DNA of 49,036 nt from Oscillatoriaceae cyanobacterium M33_DOE_052 (GCA_015296065.1 DVDU01000255.1:1-49036); one strand, 5' to 3'; counted from the first letter of the stretch, positions 1 through 8,303 are shown. The notes: generated by a model not told the origin, from the letters alone. Numbers and translations: made by a program.

Positions 1-146
1 ACTCCCCACACTCCCCACACTCCCCACACTCCCCCGTCTCCTTTTCCCCCCTCTCCCTACCTGGTCGAGGCGATGCACTGAGCCTGTCGAAGTGGGACGG
101 GGGTGAGGGCAATATCGAGTGTTTCATTTTTATTTGAAATCACTAT
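1..146. repeat. Tandem 9-mers and partial copy of a MITE-like element
   Basis: Positions 1-36 are about four copies of a 9-nt unit (ACTCCCCAC). Positions 131-146 read TATTTGAAATCACTAT, one base different from the right terminal inverted repeat of the element at 7795-8000. Between them lies a CT/GA-rich core with ggggtgagggc, as in that element. I infer the right part of a non-autonomous element cut off by the window edge. The rest of the stretch up to 303 is AT-rich and shows no gene. Confidence 0.5.
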
Positions 147-303
147 ATTTATATTTTATATTTTGCTATTAGCTAAATTTTTTAAATAAAACTTAAGATT
201 TTGTCTGAGTTAAAACTTGATTTAAGAGTAAATTATAATTAGATTAAGATTTAAAAGCAGCGATTTCCTAGCAGGCGGCTGCCTAGATTGGGATTGAATC
301 TGC

Positions 304-1185
304 CTATTTGATGAAATCGCCCTGCCCCAAGGCTTGATAAACCTGGCGAATCATATCATAATCAGTATCTTGGGCAGCAACTATCTGGGAGCCTAGGTAT
401 TTTTTGGTAGATTCCCCGGCCACTAGACCTGTAATTAGTTGCGCCTGGTTTGCTACCATCAGGGCAGTGATGTTATCCACAAATTCAGGAGCCAAGTGGC
501 TGCTAGCAACCAACACATCACTGGGGAGGGGGGCGCTGGTGGCAAGAGCTGGAAATTCAGATGCAGAAAGGAATTCTCGGTAGTCGATCGCCGAACCACC
601 CCAAGCATCTGCCTCGCCATTTTTCAACGCCGCCACACTACCTTCATCTCCCAACATTAAAGTGGTAATATCCGATTTAGGATTCAATCCCGCATCTAAA
701 AGCAGTTTCAAAGGACCGAGATGGCCGCTGGTAGAACCCACATCGGAGAGAGCGATTTTTTTCCCCTTCAATTCCCCTAATGACTTAATCGCACTGGTAG
801 CGGGCACAGCAATAATAGAATGGTAGTTAGGGCGGGTAATGGCTATTGACGCCACCGCATTGGTACGAGCGCGAATCACCACATATTCCGAAGGTCCCGC
901 CAGCGCTAAATCTACCTGATTCAACTGCAAAGCCGATGCTGCCGCCGTGGTATTCGCCACCGGGAAAAATTCGATTTTTACCCCCAAGACTGCCTCCAAG
1001 CTGCGCCGAAATGGCTCATAATCTTGCTGCAACTTTTCCAGGCTCAGGGCATCTGTCACCGCCAAGCGCAGTTTTTCTGGATTTTTAAGCGCCACAGGTG
1101 CATCAGTGCCACTACGGGTATTTTGGGCGGTGCCACAGCCAACTACAAATAACATCGAGTACCAGATGAAATTGCGTCTTTTCAT
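304..1185 (-). CDS. PhnD-like phosphate/phosphonate ABC transporter substrate-binding lipoprotein
   Basis: A 293-residue periplasmic binding protein of the PhnD/SsuA/transferrin-like type. The N-terminus has two arginines, a short hydrophobic run and a lipobox VVGC, so Cys17 is probably lipidated and the protein tethered outside the inner membrane. The body has the family's usual features: an early LRLAVTDAL strand, a segment on competing for a binding site (LNQVDLALAGPSEYV), LKGKKIALSDVGSTSG, and a later NGEADAWGG stretch. Known members bind phosphonate, phosphite or phosphate and feed an ABC permease. No permease or ATPase gene lies beside it, so it is either an orphan binding protein or its partners are outside the window. 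The ligand cannot be told from sequence. The ATG start is well placed ahead of the signal peptide. Confidence 0.8.
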   Translation of the reverse strand: MKRRNFIWYSMLFVVGCGTAQNTRSGTDAPVALKNPEKLRLAVTDALSLEKLQQDYEPFRRSLEAVLGVKIEFFPVANTTAAASALQLNQVDLALAGPSEYVVIRARTNAVASIAITRPNYHSIIAVPATSAIKSLGELKGKKIALSDVGSTSGHLGPLKLLLDAGLNPKSDITTLMLGDEGSVAALKNGEADAWGGSAIDYREFLSASEFPALATSAPLPSDVLVASSHLAPEFVDNITALMVANQAQLITGLVAGESTKKYLGSQIVAAQDTDYDMIRQVYQALGQGDFIK

Positions 1186-1260
1186 ATTTTCTTAATTTTT
1201 TTCCTAGGTAGTAACAGCTTCATTTATGATAATATAAGCCTGTTTTGAATTGGGATTTTT

Positions 1261-1328
1261 GGGGCTAAAGCCCTGGTTCGTAGTTGGGCTTGAGCCCTCC
1301 GGATTAGGCTAAACCCTAACTACGAACT
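1261..1328. repeat. Palindromic R1 repeat (TCGTAGTTGGGC family)
   Basis: Contains GGTTCGTAGTTGGGCTTGAG and the converging arm CTAAACCCTAACTACGAAC. It is one of at least seven loci of this family in the window. Its right end is only a few bases before the ATG of the dipeptide epimerase, so it occupies the place where a ribosome-binding site would be expected. Confidence 0.8.
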
Positions 1329-1329
1329 T

Positions 1330-2379
1330 ATGCGTCTGGATATTGAAACTTTTACGGTTCACAAACGTTTTCCCCTGACCATCAGTCGTGGTACTACCGC
1401 CCAAACTACTAATGTCTGGGTGCGCGTCAGCCACGATGGCATCGAAGGTTGGGGAGAAGCGTCGCCATTTTCCGCTTCTGGATCATTACAATCCACAGAG
1501 GCGATCGTTGCCGCTTTGCAAGCAATTGCCCCAGTGGCGACACAGTGGCATCCCTTAGATAGGCAGCAAATTGAGACATTTTTGCTCGAGCATAACGTCC
1601 CTTCGGCGGCGAGAGCGGCGATCGATGTAGCCTTGCATGACTGGTTGGGGAAAAAGGCGGGATTGCCTTTATGGCGGCTGTGGGGACTGGAACGCCCCAG
1701 AATTGTCCCCACTTCTGTCACGATCGGCATCAATCCCCCGGAAATCGCCCGGGAAAGGGTCAGAGCCTGGTTACAGTTAACCCCGGTGCGGGCTTTAAAG
1801 GTAAAATTAGGTAACCCATCCGGCATCGAGGCCGATCGGGCAATGCTCACAGCCCTGCTAGAGGAAGCCCCACCAGACCTACTTCTGAGCGTAGATGCTA
1901 ACGGCGGCTGGAATCTCGATGAGGCAGTGCAAATGTGCCATTGGCTCGCCACCAAAAAAGTCAAGTATGTAGAGCAACCACTACCAGTGACCGCCCGTGA
2001 TGAGCTAGCCGAATTATACACCCTTTCCCCCCTGCCCATATTTGTGGATGAAAGCTGTTTTACCAGCCAGGATGTGCCCGGTTTGGCAGATAGAGTACAT
2101 GGGATTAATATCAAACTGATGAAGTGCGGCGGCTTAACCGAAGCGATGCGCACCATCCACGCCGCCCAGACACACGGTTTGCAAGTAATGTTTGGCTGCT
2201 ATTCTGACAGCACTTTAGCCAATACAGCCATGTCACACCTCGCACCCCTGGCCAATTATCTCGATTTAGATAGTCATTTAAATTTAGTAGATGACCAGTT
2301 TGTGGGGTCACAGATGCAAAATGGCTGTTTAGTTCCCAATGATTTACCGGGTTTGGGGGTAACGCGCCATGAGGATTGA
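1330..2379 (+). CDS. Enolase-superfamily dipeptide epimerase (L-Ala-D/L-Glu epimerase-like)
   Basis: A 349-residue member of the mandelate racemase/muconate lactonizing subgroup. Visible catalytic set: K157-x-K159 (KVKLG) as one acid/base, metal ligands D189 (VDANGGW), E215 (EQPL) and D240 (DESC), and K262 (KLMKCGG) as the opposite base. Near the C-terminus is D312-L-D314, matching the DxD motif that in characterised dipeptide epimerases holds the substrate alpha-amino group. The expected reaction is epimerisation at C-alpha of L-Ala-D-Glu-type dipeptides, as in peptidoglycan recycling. It overlaps the DUF1611 gene downstream by 11 bases, so the two are translationally coupled. In some bacteria a related pair (DgcA/DgcN) interconverts D- and L-glutamate through N-acetyl-glutamate; that is the main alternative. 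The upstream region is a repeat, with no clear Shine-Dalgarno. Confidence 0.85.
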   Translation: MRLDIETFTVHKRFPLTISRGTTAQTTNVWVRVSHDGIEGWGEASPFSASGSLQSTEAIVAALQAIAPVATQWHPLDRQQIETFLLEHNVPSAARAAIDVALHDWLGKKAGLPLWRLWGLERPRIVPTSVTIGINPPEIARERVRAWLQLTPVRALKVKLGNPSGIEADRAMLTALLEEAPPDLLLSVDANGGWNLDEAVQMCHWLATKKVKYVEQPLPVTARDELAELYTLSPLPIFVDESCFTSQDVPGLADRVHGINIKLMKCGGLTEAMRTIHAAQTHGLQVMFGCYSDSTLANTAMSHLAPLANYLDLDSHLNLVDDQFVGSQMQNGCLVPNDLPGLGVTRHED

Positions 2380-3421
2380 AGATAATCATCGAGTGGCAAT
2401 TTTGCAACATGGAGGTATTCTCGGTTCCAGTGGCAAAACCGGTTTAACTCTAATGCGCTACAGCTCCGCCAAAATTGTCGCCGCGATCGACCAGGAATCG
2501 GCTGGGGGTTCGCTAAAGGAGCTAACAGGGATTGACCGGAATGTGCCGATCGTCCCTGATATAGCCGCCGCATTGGCATTTCAACCAGATATATTAGCCA
2601 TAGGCATTGCACCATCAGGCGGCGCACTCCCGCCAGAGTGGTGGCGCGAAATTGAAACCGCAGTTAGAGCCGGATTATCCATAGTCAACGGTTTACACAC
2701 CCATCTCGGTCATAATCCCGAACTGCAAATGCTCCTGAGTGACGGTCAGTGGATTTGGGACGTGCGCCAAGAACCACCAGGATTAAGCATCGCCAGCGCC
2801 AAAGCCCGAGATTTAAGCTGTCGCCGCGTCCTCACCGTAGGTACAGATATGTCCGTGGGCAAAATGTCCACCAGCATAGAAATGAATCGCACCGCCAAAC
2901 GGCGGGGTCTGCGTTCTCACTTCGTCGCCACCGGTCAAGCCGGTTTAATGATTGCCGGAGAAGGAATTGCCTTAGACGCCGTGCGGGTAGATTTTGCCGC
3001 TGGCGCCGTAGAACACGCCGTATTGCGCGCCGGTCGCGATGCCGATATCGTCTTTGTGGAGGGCCAGGGGTCCTTACTACACCCCGGTTCTACCGCCACC
3101 CTCCCCCTCTTGCGAGGGTCTCAACCCACCCACCTGGTATTAGTCCACCGCGCCGGTCAAACTCACGTGCGCAACCATCCGCACGTCCCCATTCCACCCT
3201 TACCCCAAGTAATTCAACTTTATGAAATGGTGGCGGCGGCGGCGGGAGCATTTGCGCGGACGCGGGTGGCTGCAGTTGCCCTCAATACAGGACACATCAA
3301 GGATGATGAAATCGCCCTAGAGGCAATTAACCACATTCGCTATGAAACTGGTTTACCTTGCACCGACCCCGTGCGCTTTGGTGGCGCCGAACTCCTCGAA
3401 GCCATCAGTAAAGGCTCGTAG
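2369..3421 (+). CDS. DUF1611 family protein (DgcN-like, P-loop)
   Basis: A 350-residue DUF1611 protein. The N-terminal half has Rossmann-like features (VAAIDQESAGG; DILAIGIAPSGG), and the C-terminal half carries a P-loop-like GTDMSVGKMST at residues 158-168, followed by FVATGQAGLMIAG and VFVEGQGSLLHPG. DUF1611 includes DgcN, reported as a D-glutamate N-acetyltransferase that works with an enolase-superfamily racemase. The start codon lies inside the upstream epimerase gene, so the two form an operon and probably one pathway. The stop is odd: the last codons GGC-TCG-TAG lie inside the R1 repeat cluster that follows, so the repeat itself ends the reading frame. The substrate is uncertain. Confidence 0.75.
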   Translation: MRIEDNHRVAILQHGGILGSSGKTGLTLMRYSSAKIVAAIDQESAGGSLKELTGIDRNVPIVPDIAAALAFQPDILAIGIAPSGGALPPEWWREIETAVRAGLSIVNGLHTHLGHNPELQMLLSDGQWIWDVRQEPPGLSIASAKARDLSCRRVLTVGTDMSVGKMSTSIEMNRTAKRRGLRSHFVATGQAGLMIAGEGIALDAVRVDFAAGAVEHAVLRAGRDADIVFVEGQGSLLHPGSTATLPLLRGSQPTHLVLVHRAGQTHVRNHPHVPIPPLPQVIQLYEMVAAAAGAFARTRVAAVALNTGHIKDDEIALEAINHIRYETGLPCTDPVRFGGAELLEAISKGS

Positions 3422-3564
3422 TAGGCCTTCAGCCCTTCCGGAGGCTCGTAGTAGGGCTTCAGCCCAATCCGGAGGCTCGTAGTAGGGCTTCAGCCCAATC
3501 CGGAGGGCTAAAGCCCAACTACAAACCTAAGCCCTACTACAAACCTAAGCCCTACTACAAACCT
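3413..3564. repeat. Cluster of R1 repeats
   Basis: Three direct copies of GGCTCGTAGTAGGGCTTCAG followed by inverted arms (GGGCTAAAGCCCAACTACAAA and two CTAAGCCCTACTACAAACC). The cluster overlaps the stop codon of the DUF1611 gene and lies between convergent genes. Transcripts could fold into hairpins and serve as a terminator. No separate T-run terminator is visible. Confidence 0.85.
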
Positions 3565-3623
3565 CAATTCTGAGATAAATTATATCATTTTCTCTATTTA
3601 TTCGCCGTGATTTTTCAGCATCA

Positions 3624-4973
3624 CTAATTACAAGGCAGCAAAATTTCAAATTCTGTCCCCACGCCTACTGTGGATTTGAGATTCAATTGTCCCTGATGCT
3701 TTTCTGTAACAATTTGATGGCTGATGGCCAAGCCTAAACCAGTGCCCTTGCCCACAGGCTTAGTGGTGAAAAAACTATCAAAAATTCGCTGCTGAATTTC
3801 GGGATGGATGCCATGCCCATTATCAGCGATGCGAATCGCCGCGTGAGACTTGCCCGCGATTTCTACTAATTCTGTAGTAATTTCTATTCGGGGTTGCCAC
3901 TGGTTTGACTCAGCCAGTGCCTCTTGATGTTCATTCAAAGCGTCAATGGCATTCCCGATAATATTCATAAAGACTTGGCTAAGCTGCCCGGAATAGCAGT
4001 TTATTTCTGGCAATTGTCCATAGTTTTTAACCACTTCAATCCCATATTTGAGTTGGCCTTCTAAAATCAACAGCGTGCTGTCAATGCAGGCGTGTAAGTC
4101 TGCTGGTTTCGCCGCTTTCTCATCCATATGGGAAAAATTGCGCATTCCGCCGACAATTTGATGCAGCCGCTCTGCTGCAGTTTGAATGGCCAGCAAAACT
4201 TTTGGCAAATCAGCTTGTAAAAAATCAAAATCGATTTTTTCTCTCGTGGCGGCGATAAAATCCTGTTTCTCGGTCAATTCTGCCTCGTAATCTGATGCTA
4301 AACCCATCAAATCTTGGCAGTAGTTGAGCAAAAAGCCGATATTGCCGCCGATGCAGTTGACCGGATTTTTCATTTCGTGGGCGACTTCCGCCACCATTCG
4401 CCCCAAACTCGCCATTTTTTCGGTTTGGATGAGCTGCGCTCGGTTTTGCTCTTGGATGGTTTTGGTGGCTAGCTCGTGGATGCGAGCCTGGGCTACCAGT
4501 AGTTGATGCACGTCCAGGAGGCGGTAGGTTTTGGGTGCGAGTTGCACTACTATGGGCTCGTCGAGCAACTCGGGAGAGCGTTGCAGGGAGCGGCGCGCTG
4601 CCATCACGATTAACGTGTTGGCGGGGAAAATCAACATATCAGTTTTGGCAAATTGATACAGAGTTTTAATCGATCGGCGGGAAAACAGCTCTACACCATA
4701 GGGACGGCTGAGATGTTCCAAACACCGCCGCCGGGAAATCATCCCCACTAGGTCTCCCCGCTCCATCAAAACCACTCCGGGTAGCAGCTTATTTTCTGAA
4801 AAAGCTTTCACCAGCTCCCCTCCCGGTCGGGTCGAGTCTAGGTGAAAATCGTAAAGCCGCAGCTCCTCGATCGTTGAGTCTAGCCGCATTTGCCGTTCCT
4901 GTGTTTCCGGCGCGGCGATCCCTGATAAATCCGGCCAGGTCGCTCCCGCTACTCCCATAACTCCAGCTCCCAT
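3624..4973 (-). CDS. Sensor histidine kinase with CBS-like N-terminal domain
   Basis: A 449-residue soluble kinase. Residues about 35-160 resemble the CBS-like input domain common in cyanobacterial kinases (LLPGVVLMERGDLVGMISRR; SRPYGVELFSRRSIKTLY). A short coiled linker follows, then HisKA with the phosphoacceptor in VAHEMKNPVN (H199). HATPase_c shows the N box (IIGNAIDAL), G1 (IRIADNGHGI), F box (IFDSFFTTKP) and G2 (GKGTGLGLAIS). There are no membrane segments, so it is probably cytoplasmic. No response regulator is adjacent, making it an orphan kinase. The start is uncertain: the ATG 28 codons in (4889) is preceded by AGGAA at good spacing, whereas the first ATG has no clear Shine-Dalgarno. 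The upstream region holds a Pho-box-like repeat. Confidence 0.9.
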   Translation of the reverse strand: MGAGVMGVAGATWPDLSGIAAPETQERQMRLDSTIEELRLYDFHLDSTRPGGELVKAFSENKLLPGVVLMERGDLVGMISRRRCLEHLSRPYGVELFSRRSIKTLYQFAKTDMLIFPANTLIVMAARRSLQRSPELLDEPIVVQLAPKTYRLLDVHQLLVAQARIHELATKTIQEQNRAQLIQTEKMASLGRMVAEVAHEMKNPVNCIGGNIGFLLNYCQDLMGLASDYEAELTEKQDFIAATREKIDFDFLQADLPKVLLAIQTAAERLHQIVGGMRNFSHMDEKAAKPADLHACIDSTLLILEGQLKYGIEVVKNYGQLPEINCYSGQLSQVFMNIIGNAIDALNEHQEALAESNQWQPRIEITTELVEIAGKSHAAIRIADNGHGIHPEIQQRIFDSFFTTKPVGKGTGLGLAISHQIVTEKHQGQLNLKSTVGVGTEFEILLPCN

Positions 4974-5080
4974 ATGAGATTTTTTCTATACCGCTACTAA
5001 AACTCCAATTTAAAGTATAGTAATAAAGTCACTAATTTATCAACTTTCAATATAAATTTTTATTTCTGCTTGTTTAAAAA

Positions 5081-5110
5081 TTTAATTTTTATTTAACTCG
5101 TTCTTAACTT
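5081..5110. promoter_or_regulatory. Candidate Pho-box-like direct repeats
   Basis: Three 8-mers at exact 11-base spacing: TTTAATTT, TTTAACTC, CTTAACTT. The cyanobacterial Pho box is described as PyTTAAPyPy(T/A) repeated with 3-base spacers. Only the last base of the second copy disagrees. It lies 108-137 bases upstream of the histidine-kinase gene but on the opposite strand, in a very AT-rich stretch (4974-5288, otherwise without a gene), so chance is possible. Confidence 0.3.
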
Positions 5111-5288
5111 ACTCACAATCTACTTAATCAGTGTTTAAATGATTGGGCTTTAGGGGTTAGATCACAGCAGCAACGACTCTCAATGTAGCGTAAATGTTCA
5201 ATATAGCATAAAATTTTACCTAATTTTACCAGCAATTCCTGAATGTTGAAAATTTATCCAGCCTGTTCAGAAATAATCTGAGCCGCTC

Positions 5289-6083
5289 TCAAAGTCCCTC
5301 TCCCTTTTTGGTCGAGGGATTTAGGGTGAGGGTGCGCTGCCAATATTTTTGCAAAGCTCGATCGGCAGCACCAGCATCAATCCAATCCCTCCCATAAGTA
5401 GCCATAAATCGCAAAAAAGATGCTACGGCTTTTACTTGCTCTTCATTAAATAACCGAAACCGATGATAAGGGTCATAATCTGGGTATTTTTTATCTTCAT
5501 AAACATCCAAAGAATAAATCATCATATCCAGTGAGTTAGACTTGGTAATTTGATAATTTTTGATTGCCCAAATCATGTAGGCGGGAAGATAATAGCGAAA
5601 TCCTTTGGCATCGAAAAAGTGAAAAACATCGCTAAATTCTTCTAGCCATTGGACTGGCACATCTTGCCACCGGGATTCTGTGTCTTTCTGGCGAGCGGCG
5701 GCGCGTCCGCTCTCCCCTTCATAATCATCAATAGCTCTCGCTTCGTGCAGGGAAACCCCATCATCCCTAGTAACCCCATCAAATGCTTTTATAATCTGCT
5801 GAATCAGGTGTAAGCTGGCGGCATCAGCTTGGGCATCAATAGTCTGCCAATTGGGGTCTCTTTGGTCTGTGCTGCTGGGAGAGCGCACATAACTGAGCCA
5901 TTCTCGCTCACAAGCGCCGAATGCGATAAAGTTTCGCTGTGCGTAACGCCGGGAAACATCGTTAGAACCTGGTTCATCGTCAGTGAGGGAATCTTCCCAA
6001 CAGCAAATTGGGCAAATTAAATATGTCCCTGGTGGTTTTTCCGTCAGGGTGAGATAACCGCAACAGAGACATGGATAGAGCAT
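5289..6083 (-). CDS. CPCC-domain plus DUF6714-like protein
   Basis: A 264-residue protein. Residues 1-60 form a cysteine-rich CPCC-type domain: PCLCCGYLTL, then ICPICCWED about 20 residues later, giving paired cysteines likely to bind zinc, followed by the family's EPGSNDVSRRYAQRNF stretch. The C-terminal part (about 150-250) has FFDAKGFRYYLPAYM, a hallmark I associate with DUF6714. Neither domain has a known activity, and proteins of both kinds often occur in polymorphic-toxin immunity or accessory loci. No partner toxin is visible here. The start codon abuts a heptamer repeat block, and no good Shine-Dalgarno is seen. Domain names rest on motif memory. Confidence 0.65.
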   Translation of the reverse strand: MLYPCLCCGYLTLTEKPPGTYLICPICCWEDSLTDDEPGSNDVSRRYAQRNFIAFGACEREWLSYVRSPSSTDQRDPNWQTIDAQADAASLHLIQQIIKAFDGVTRDDGVSLHEARAIDDYEGESGRAAARQKDTESRWQDVPVQWLEEFSDVFHFFDAKGFRYYLPAYMIWAIKNYQITKSNSLDMMIYSLDVYEDKKYPDYDPYHRFRLFNEEQVKAVASFLRFMATYGRDWIDAGAADRALQKYWQRTLTLNPSTKKGEGL

Positions 6084-6145
6084 TGATAATTGATAATTGA
6101 TAATTGATAATTGATAATTATCAATTGTTAATTGTTAATTGTTAA
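6082..6145. repeat. Heptameric short tandem repeats (ATTGATA / TTGTTAA)
   Basis: Five or so copies of ATTGATA followed by an inverted stretch ATTATCAATTG and three TTGTTAA units. The block separates the CPCC gene from tRNA-Ser. Short tandemly repeated heptamers of this kind are typical of filamentous cyanobacterial intergenic regions. Confidence 0.85.
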
Positions 6146-6230
6146 CGGAGAGGGAGGGATTCGAACCCTCGGAACCTTTCGGTTCACTCGATTTCAAGTC
6201 GAGCGCAATCGACCACTCTACCACCTCTCC
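6146..6230 (-). tRNA. tRNA-Ser(UGA)
   Basis: Read on the minus strand the 85-nt molecule begins GGAGAGG and ends CCTCTCC plus discriminator G, a perfect 7-bp acceptor stem. The anticodon arm is CTCGA-CTTGAAA-TCGAG with anticodon TGA. A long variable arm (GAACCGAAAGGTTC) marks it as a class II serine tRNA. The T arm is GAGGG-TTCGAAT-CCCTC. CCA is not encoded. Confidence 0.97.
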
Positions 6231-6293
6231 AAGCTGTCTGCACCCGAAGGCTGCAGCAACCAGTTTTAGAATATAGAGTTACTATAGCATCCT

Positions 6294-7220
6294 CTAGGCG
6301 AATTGGGCTAGGGGTTGGGCAGGACGATGGTAAAGAATTTCTACGGAGATGGTTTGGAAACTGCGGTTAAGCCAAACGAGGGAGGCGGTTTCCACGGTGG
6401 ACCCTTTGAGGGTGACGATCGAGAAGTTGCGGTGACGATCGCCCAGGGATGTATCCACAATGCGGGGGACGCGGGCGGCGTTGAGATACAATGTCCCCGA
6501 CTCACCCACGTGTAAAGATTTGCGCAGATATTCTTTGGTATAGCGCAGGTGGTGGTGCATATGGCCAAAAGCTACCAGGGGAATAGTTTTGCCTAACTCC
6601 CGCGTCTGGGCGATCGCCTCGGAGAAATCCGGATCGCCAAAATCACCCCCTACCGGTTTCCAGTCCTTACCGCAGGGGTCCGACGGCAAATCCCCCAAAC
6701 CCTTTGGCCCATTATGGCCCAAAAAAATCACCACATCCGTAGCCGCACTCTCCACCGCCGCCACAATTCGCGTTGTCGATTCCGCAAAACTACTCACCCC
6801 ATAGCGTTCCTGATAAAAATCCCCATACTTCCACTCAGAACCACCCCAACTAAAAGGACGACTCCCCACCACCGTCAAACCAAATTGGGGGAAATCCAAC
6901 TTCCCAAAACCCACATGAGATGAGCCCAACAAATCTAACTGGGCCTGCACTCTGTCAGTATTGCGCAGTTCTGGGGGACATTTGGCGCGTCCCCACGGTG
7001 TGGCGGTCCACCAGGCATCGTGATTACCCAAAGTCACCGCCTTGGGAATGTCCAAAGCGGCGATGCGGTGTACTAAGTCCACCGACTCATTGCCGAAATC
7101 CCCCACAAACAACACCAAATCCACTCCCAAGCGTTGCAATGCCTCCCCGTCGGCGGCTTCCCATTGCTCGTGAACATCACCAACCACGGCGATTTTGACT
7201 GATTTTTCGGGTTCTGACAT
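6294..7220 (-). CDS. Metallophosphoesterase family protein (TIGR04168-like)
   Basis: A 308-residue calcineurin-like phosphoesterase. Metal-binding blocks are in order: GDVHEQW (D-x-H), VGDFGNE (GD), GNHDAWW (GNHD), FLGHNGPKG (GH) and FGHMHHHL (GHxH). The arrangement fits a cyanobacterial/plastid family of unknown substrate. I chose the ATG at 7220 (MSEPEKSVKIAVVGD) because the frame remains open 60 codons further upstream, but those residues lack any domain match and would overlap the Nudix gene. Transcribed in the same direction as that gene, 112 bases away. Confidence 0.85.
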   Translation of the reverse strand: MSEPEKSVKIAVVGDVHEQWEAADGEALQRLGVDLVLFVGDFGNESVDLVHRIAALDIPKAVTLGNHDAWWTATPWGRAKCPPELRNTDRVQAQLDLLGSSHVGFGKLDFPQFGLTVVGSRPFSWGGSEWKYGDFYQERYGVSSFAESTTRIVAAVESAATDVVIFLGHNGPKGLGDLPSDPCGKDWKPVGGDFGDPDFSEAIAQTRELGKTIPLVAFGHMHHHLRYTKEYLRKSLHVGESGTLYLNAARVPRIVDTSLGDRHRNFSIVTLKGSTVETASLVWLNRSFQTISVEILYHRPAQPLAQFA

Positions 7221-7332
7221 CGATTCTGTACAAGGTTTTCTCTCTAGGATAAACTCCGCAAGGAGAGATCGCAACACCAAAAAAGGCCCCCTGGGAAAGG
7301 GGGGATGGGAGGATTGGGAATTTGCTGGCAGG

Positions 7333-7761
7333 TTAAAAATATTCCGAAGAAGATGTGGGTAATAATAGCAGTTCCCCAGATTTAAATCGAGCAATATCAA
7401 CCCAGAGCGCTTTCTTTTTCCGCTTTTTTTCTATAAAAGTCAGTTCATCGATTTGATAAAAAGCTGGGTTAGCAAAACCACATTGATAGAGCTGAATTAC
7501 TTCGTGACCTTGCTTGCCTTTGTAAGCAAAAACATTTTCCAAGCATCCCAGATAGCGAATATCGGTTAAGTCGGCTTGGATTTCTTCTTGAAATTCTCTT
7601 TTCAGGGCATCTTGGCTGCCTTCGCCAAATTCCACCCCACCACCGAGAAAGCGGTAAAAGGTTTGGTTGGTTACGGGGTCGTAACCTTGGGAGACAAATA
7701 GACGATCGTCCCGGCGAATCAAACCTAAAGCCACTACCCTAATTTTACCATCTTTAGCCAT
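7333..7761 (-). CDS. Nudix hydrolase
   Basis: A 142-residue single-domain protein. The Nudix box is clear at about residues 39-62: GVEFGEGSQDALKREFQEE, followed by IQADL, matching Gx5Ex7REUxEE with the metal-binding glutamates present. Such enzymes hydrolyse a nucleoside diphosphate linked to some moiety. The substrate (house-cleaning NTPs, NADH, ADP-ribose) cannot be deduced. The start ATG is followed by a hydrophobic strand (IRVVALGLIRR) typical of the fold. It lies upstream of and co-directional with the metallophosphoesterase, a possible operon. Confidence 0.9.
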   Translation of the reverse strand: MAKDGKIRVVALGLIRRDDRLFVSQGYDPVTNQTFYRFLGGGVEFGEGSQDALKREFQEEIQADLTDIRYLGCLENVFAYKGKQGHEVIQLYQCGFANPAFYQIDELTFIEKKRKKKALWVDIARFKSGELLLLPTSSSEYF

Positions 7762-7794
7762 TTGTCCTTTGTCCTTTGATAATTGATAATTGAT

Positions 7795-8000
7795 ATAGTC
7801 ATTTCAAATAACCATGAGACACTCAATACTGCCCTCACCCCCGTCCCCTCTCCCAGGTAGGGAGAGGGGAGAATCACAGACAAAACCCATCCCCCCATGC
7901 TCCCCTTTCTCCCCTTTCTCCCTTTTTGGGAGAAAGGGGTTGGGGGATAGAGGGCAACTATGCAGGCACTTGATGTCTCACTCTTATTTGAAATGACTAT
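7795..8000. mobile_element. MITE-like element with 16-bp terminal inverted repeats
   Basis: Perfect 16-base inverted ends ATAGTCATTTCAAATA (7795-7810) and its complement (7985-8000). Similarity continues imperfectly inward (both ends then reach TGAGACA and GCCCTC). The interior is CT/GA-rich with no gene. Both flanks are heptamer repeats (AATTGAT), as if the element had entered a repeat array. There is no transposase, so it would be non-autonomous. A truncated relative is at 1-146, and another possible fragment ends near 42861. Confidence 0.6.
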
Positions 8001-8190
8001 AATTGATAATTGATAATTGTCATTGGTGCATATTCAAAACTCCTGTCCCCTGTGACTGAGCGAGGTCTAACGATGGGGTCTGGTTTTGGGTTGAGGGCAA
8101 TGTACCAGCTCGTAGGGGCCGAAACCTTATTTTACTGCTGTAATTATCAATTGTCAATTGTCAATTATCAATTATCATTTTGTCCTTTGT

Positions 8191-8303
8191 CCGTAGTTGG
8201 GTTGAGGAAGGAAACCCAAACGACAAGACTTTTGGGCTAAAGCCCAACTACGAACGGTAAGAGGAGAAAATGTTTTTTTGGGCTAAAGCCCAACTACGAA
8301 TGG
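8191..8303. repeat. R1 repeats
   Basis: One degenerate and two good arms of the TTGGGCTAAAGCCCAACTACGAA type. The right-hand copy overlaps the end of the DUF3531 gene and provides its TAG. The stretch 8001-8190 between the MITE-like element and these repeats holds heptamers (ATTATCAATTGTCAATTGTC) and no gene that I can support. Confidence 0.8.

Noticed and set aside
7221-7400. N-terminal extension of the metallophosphoesterase to 7400
   Set aside because: It would overlap the Nudix gene and add 60 residues without domain match; the ATG at 7220 begins just before the conserved strand.
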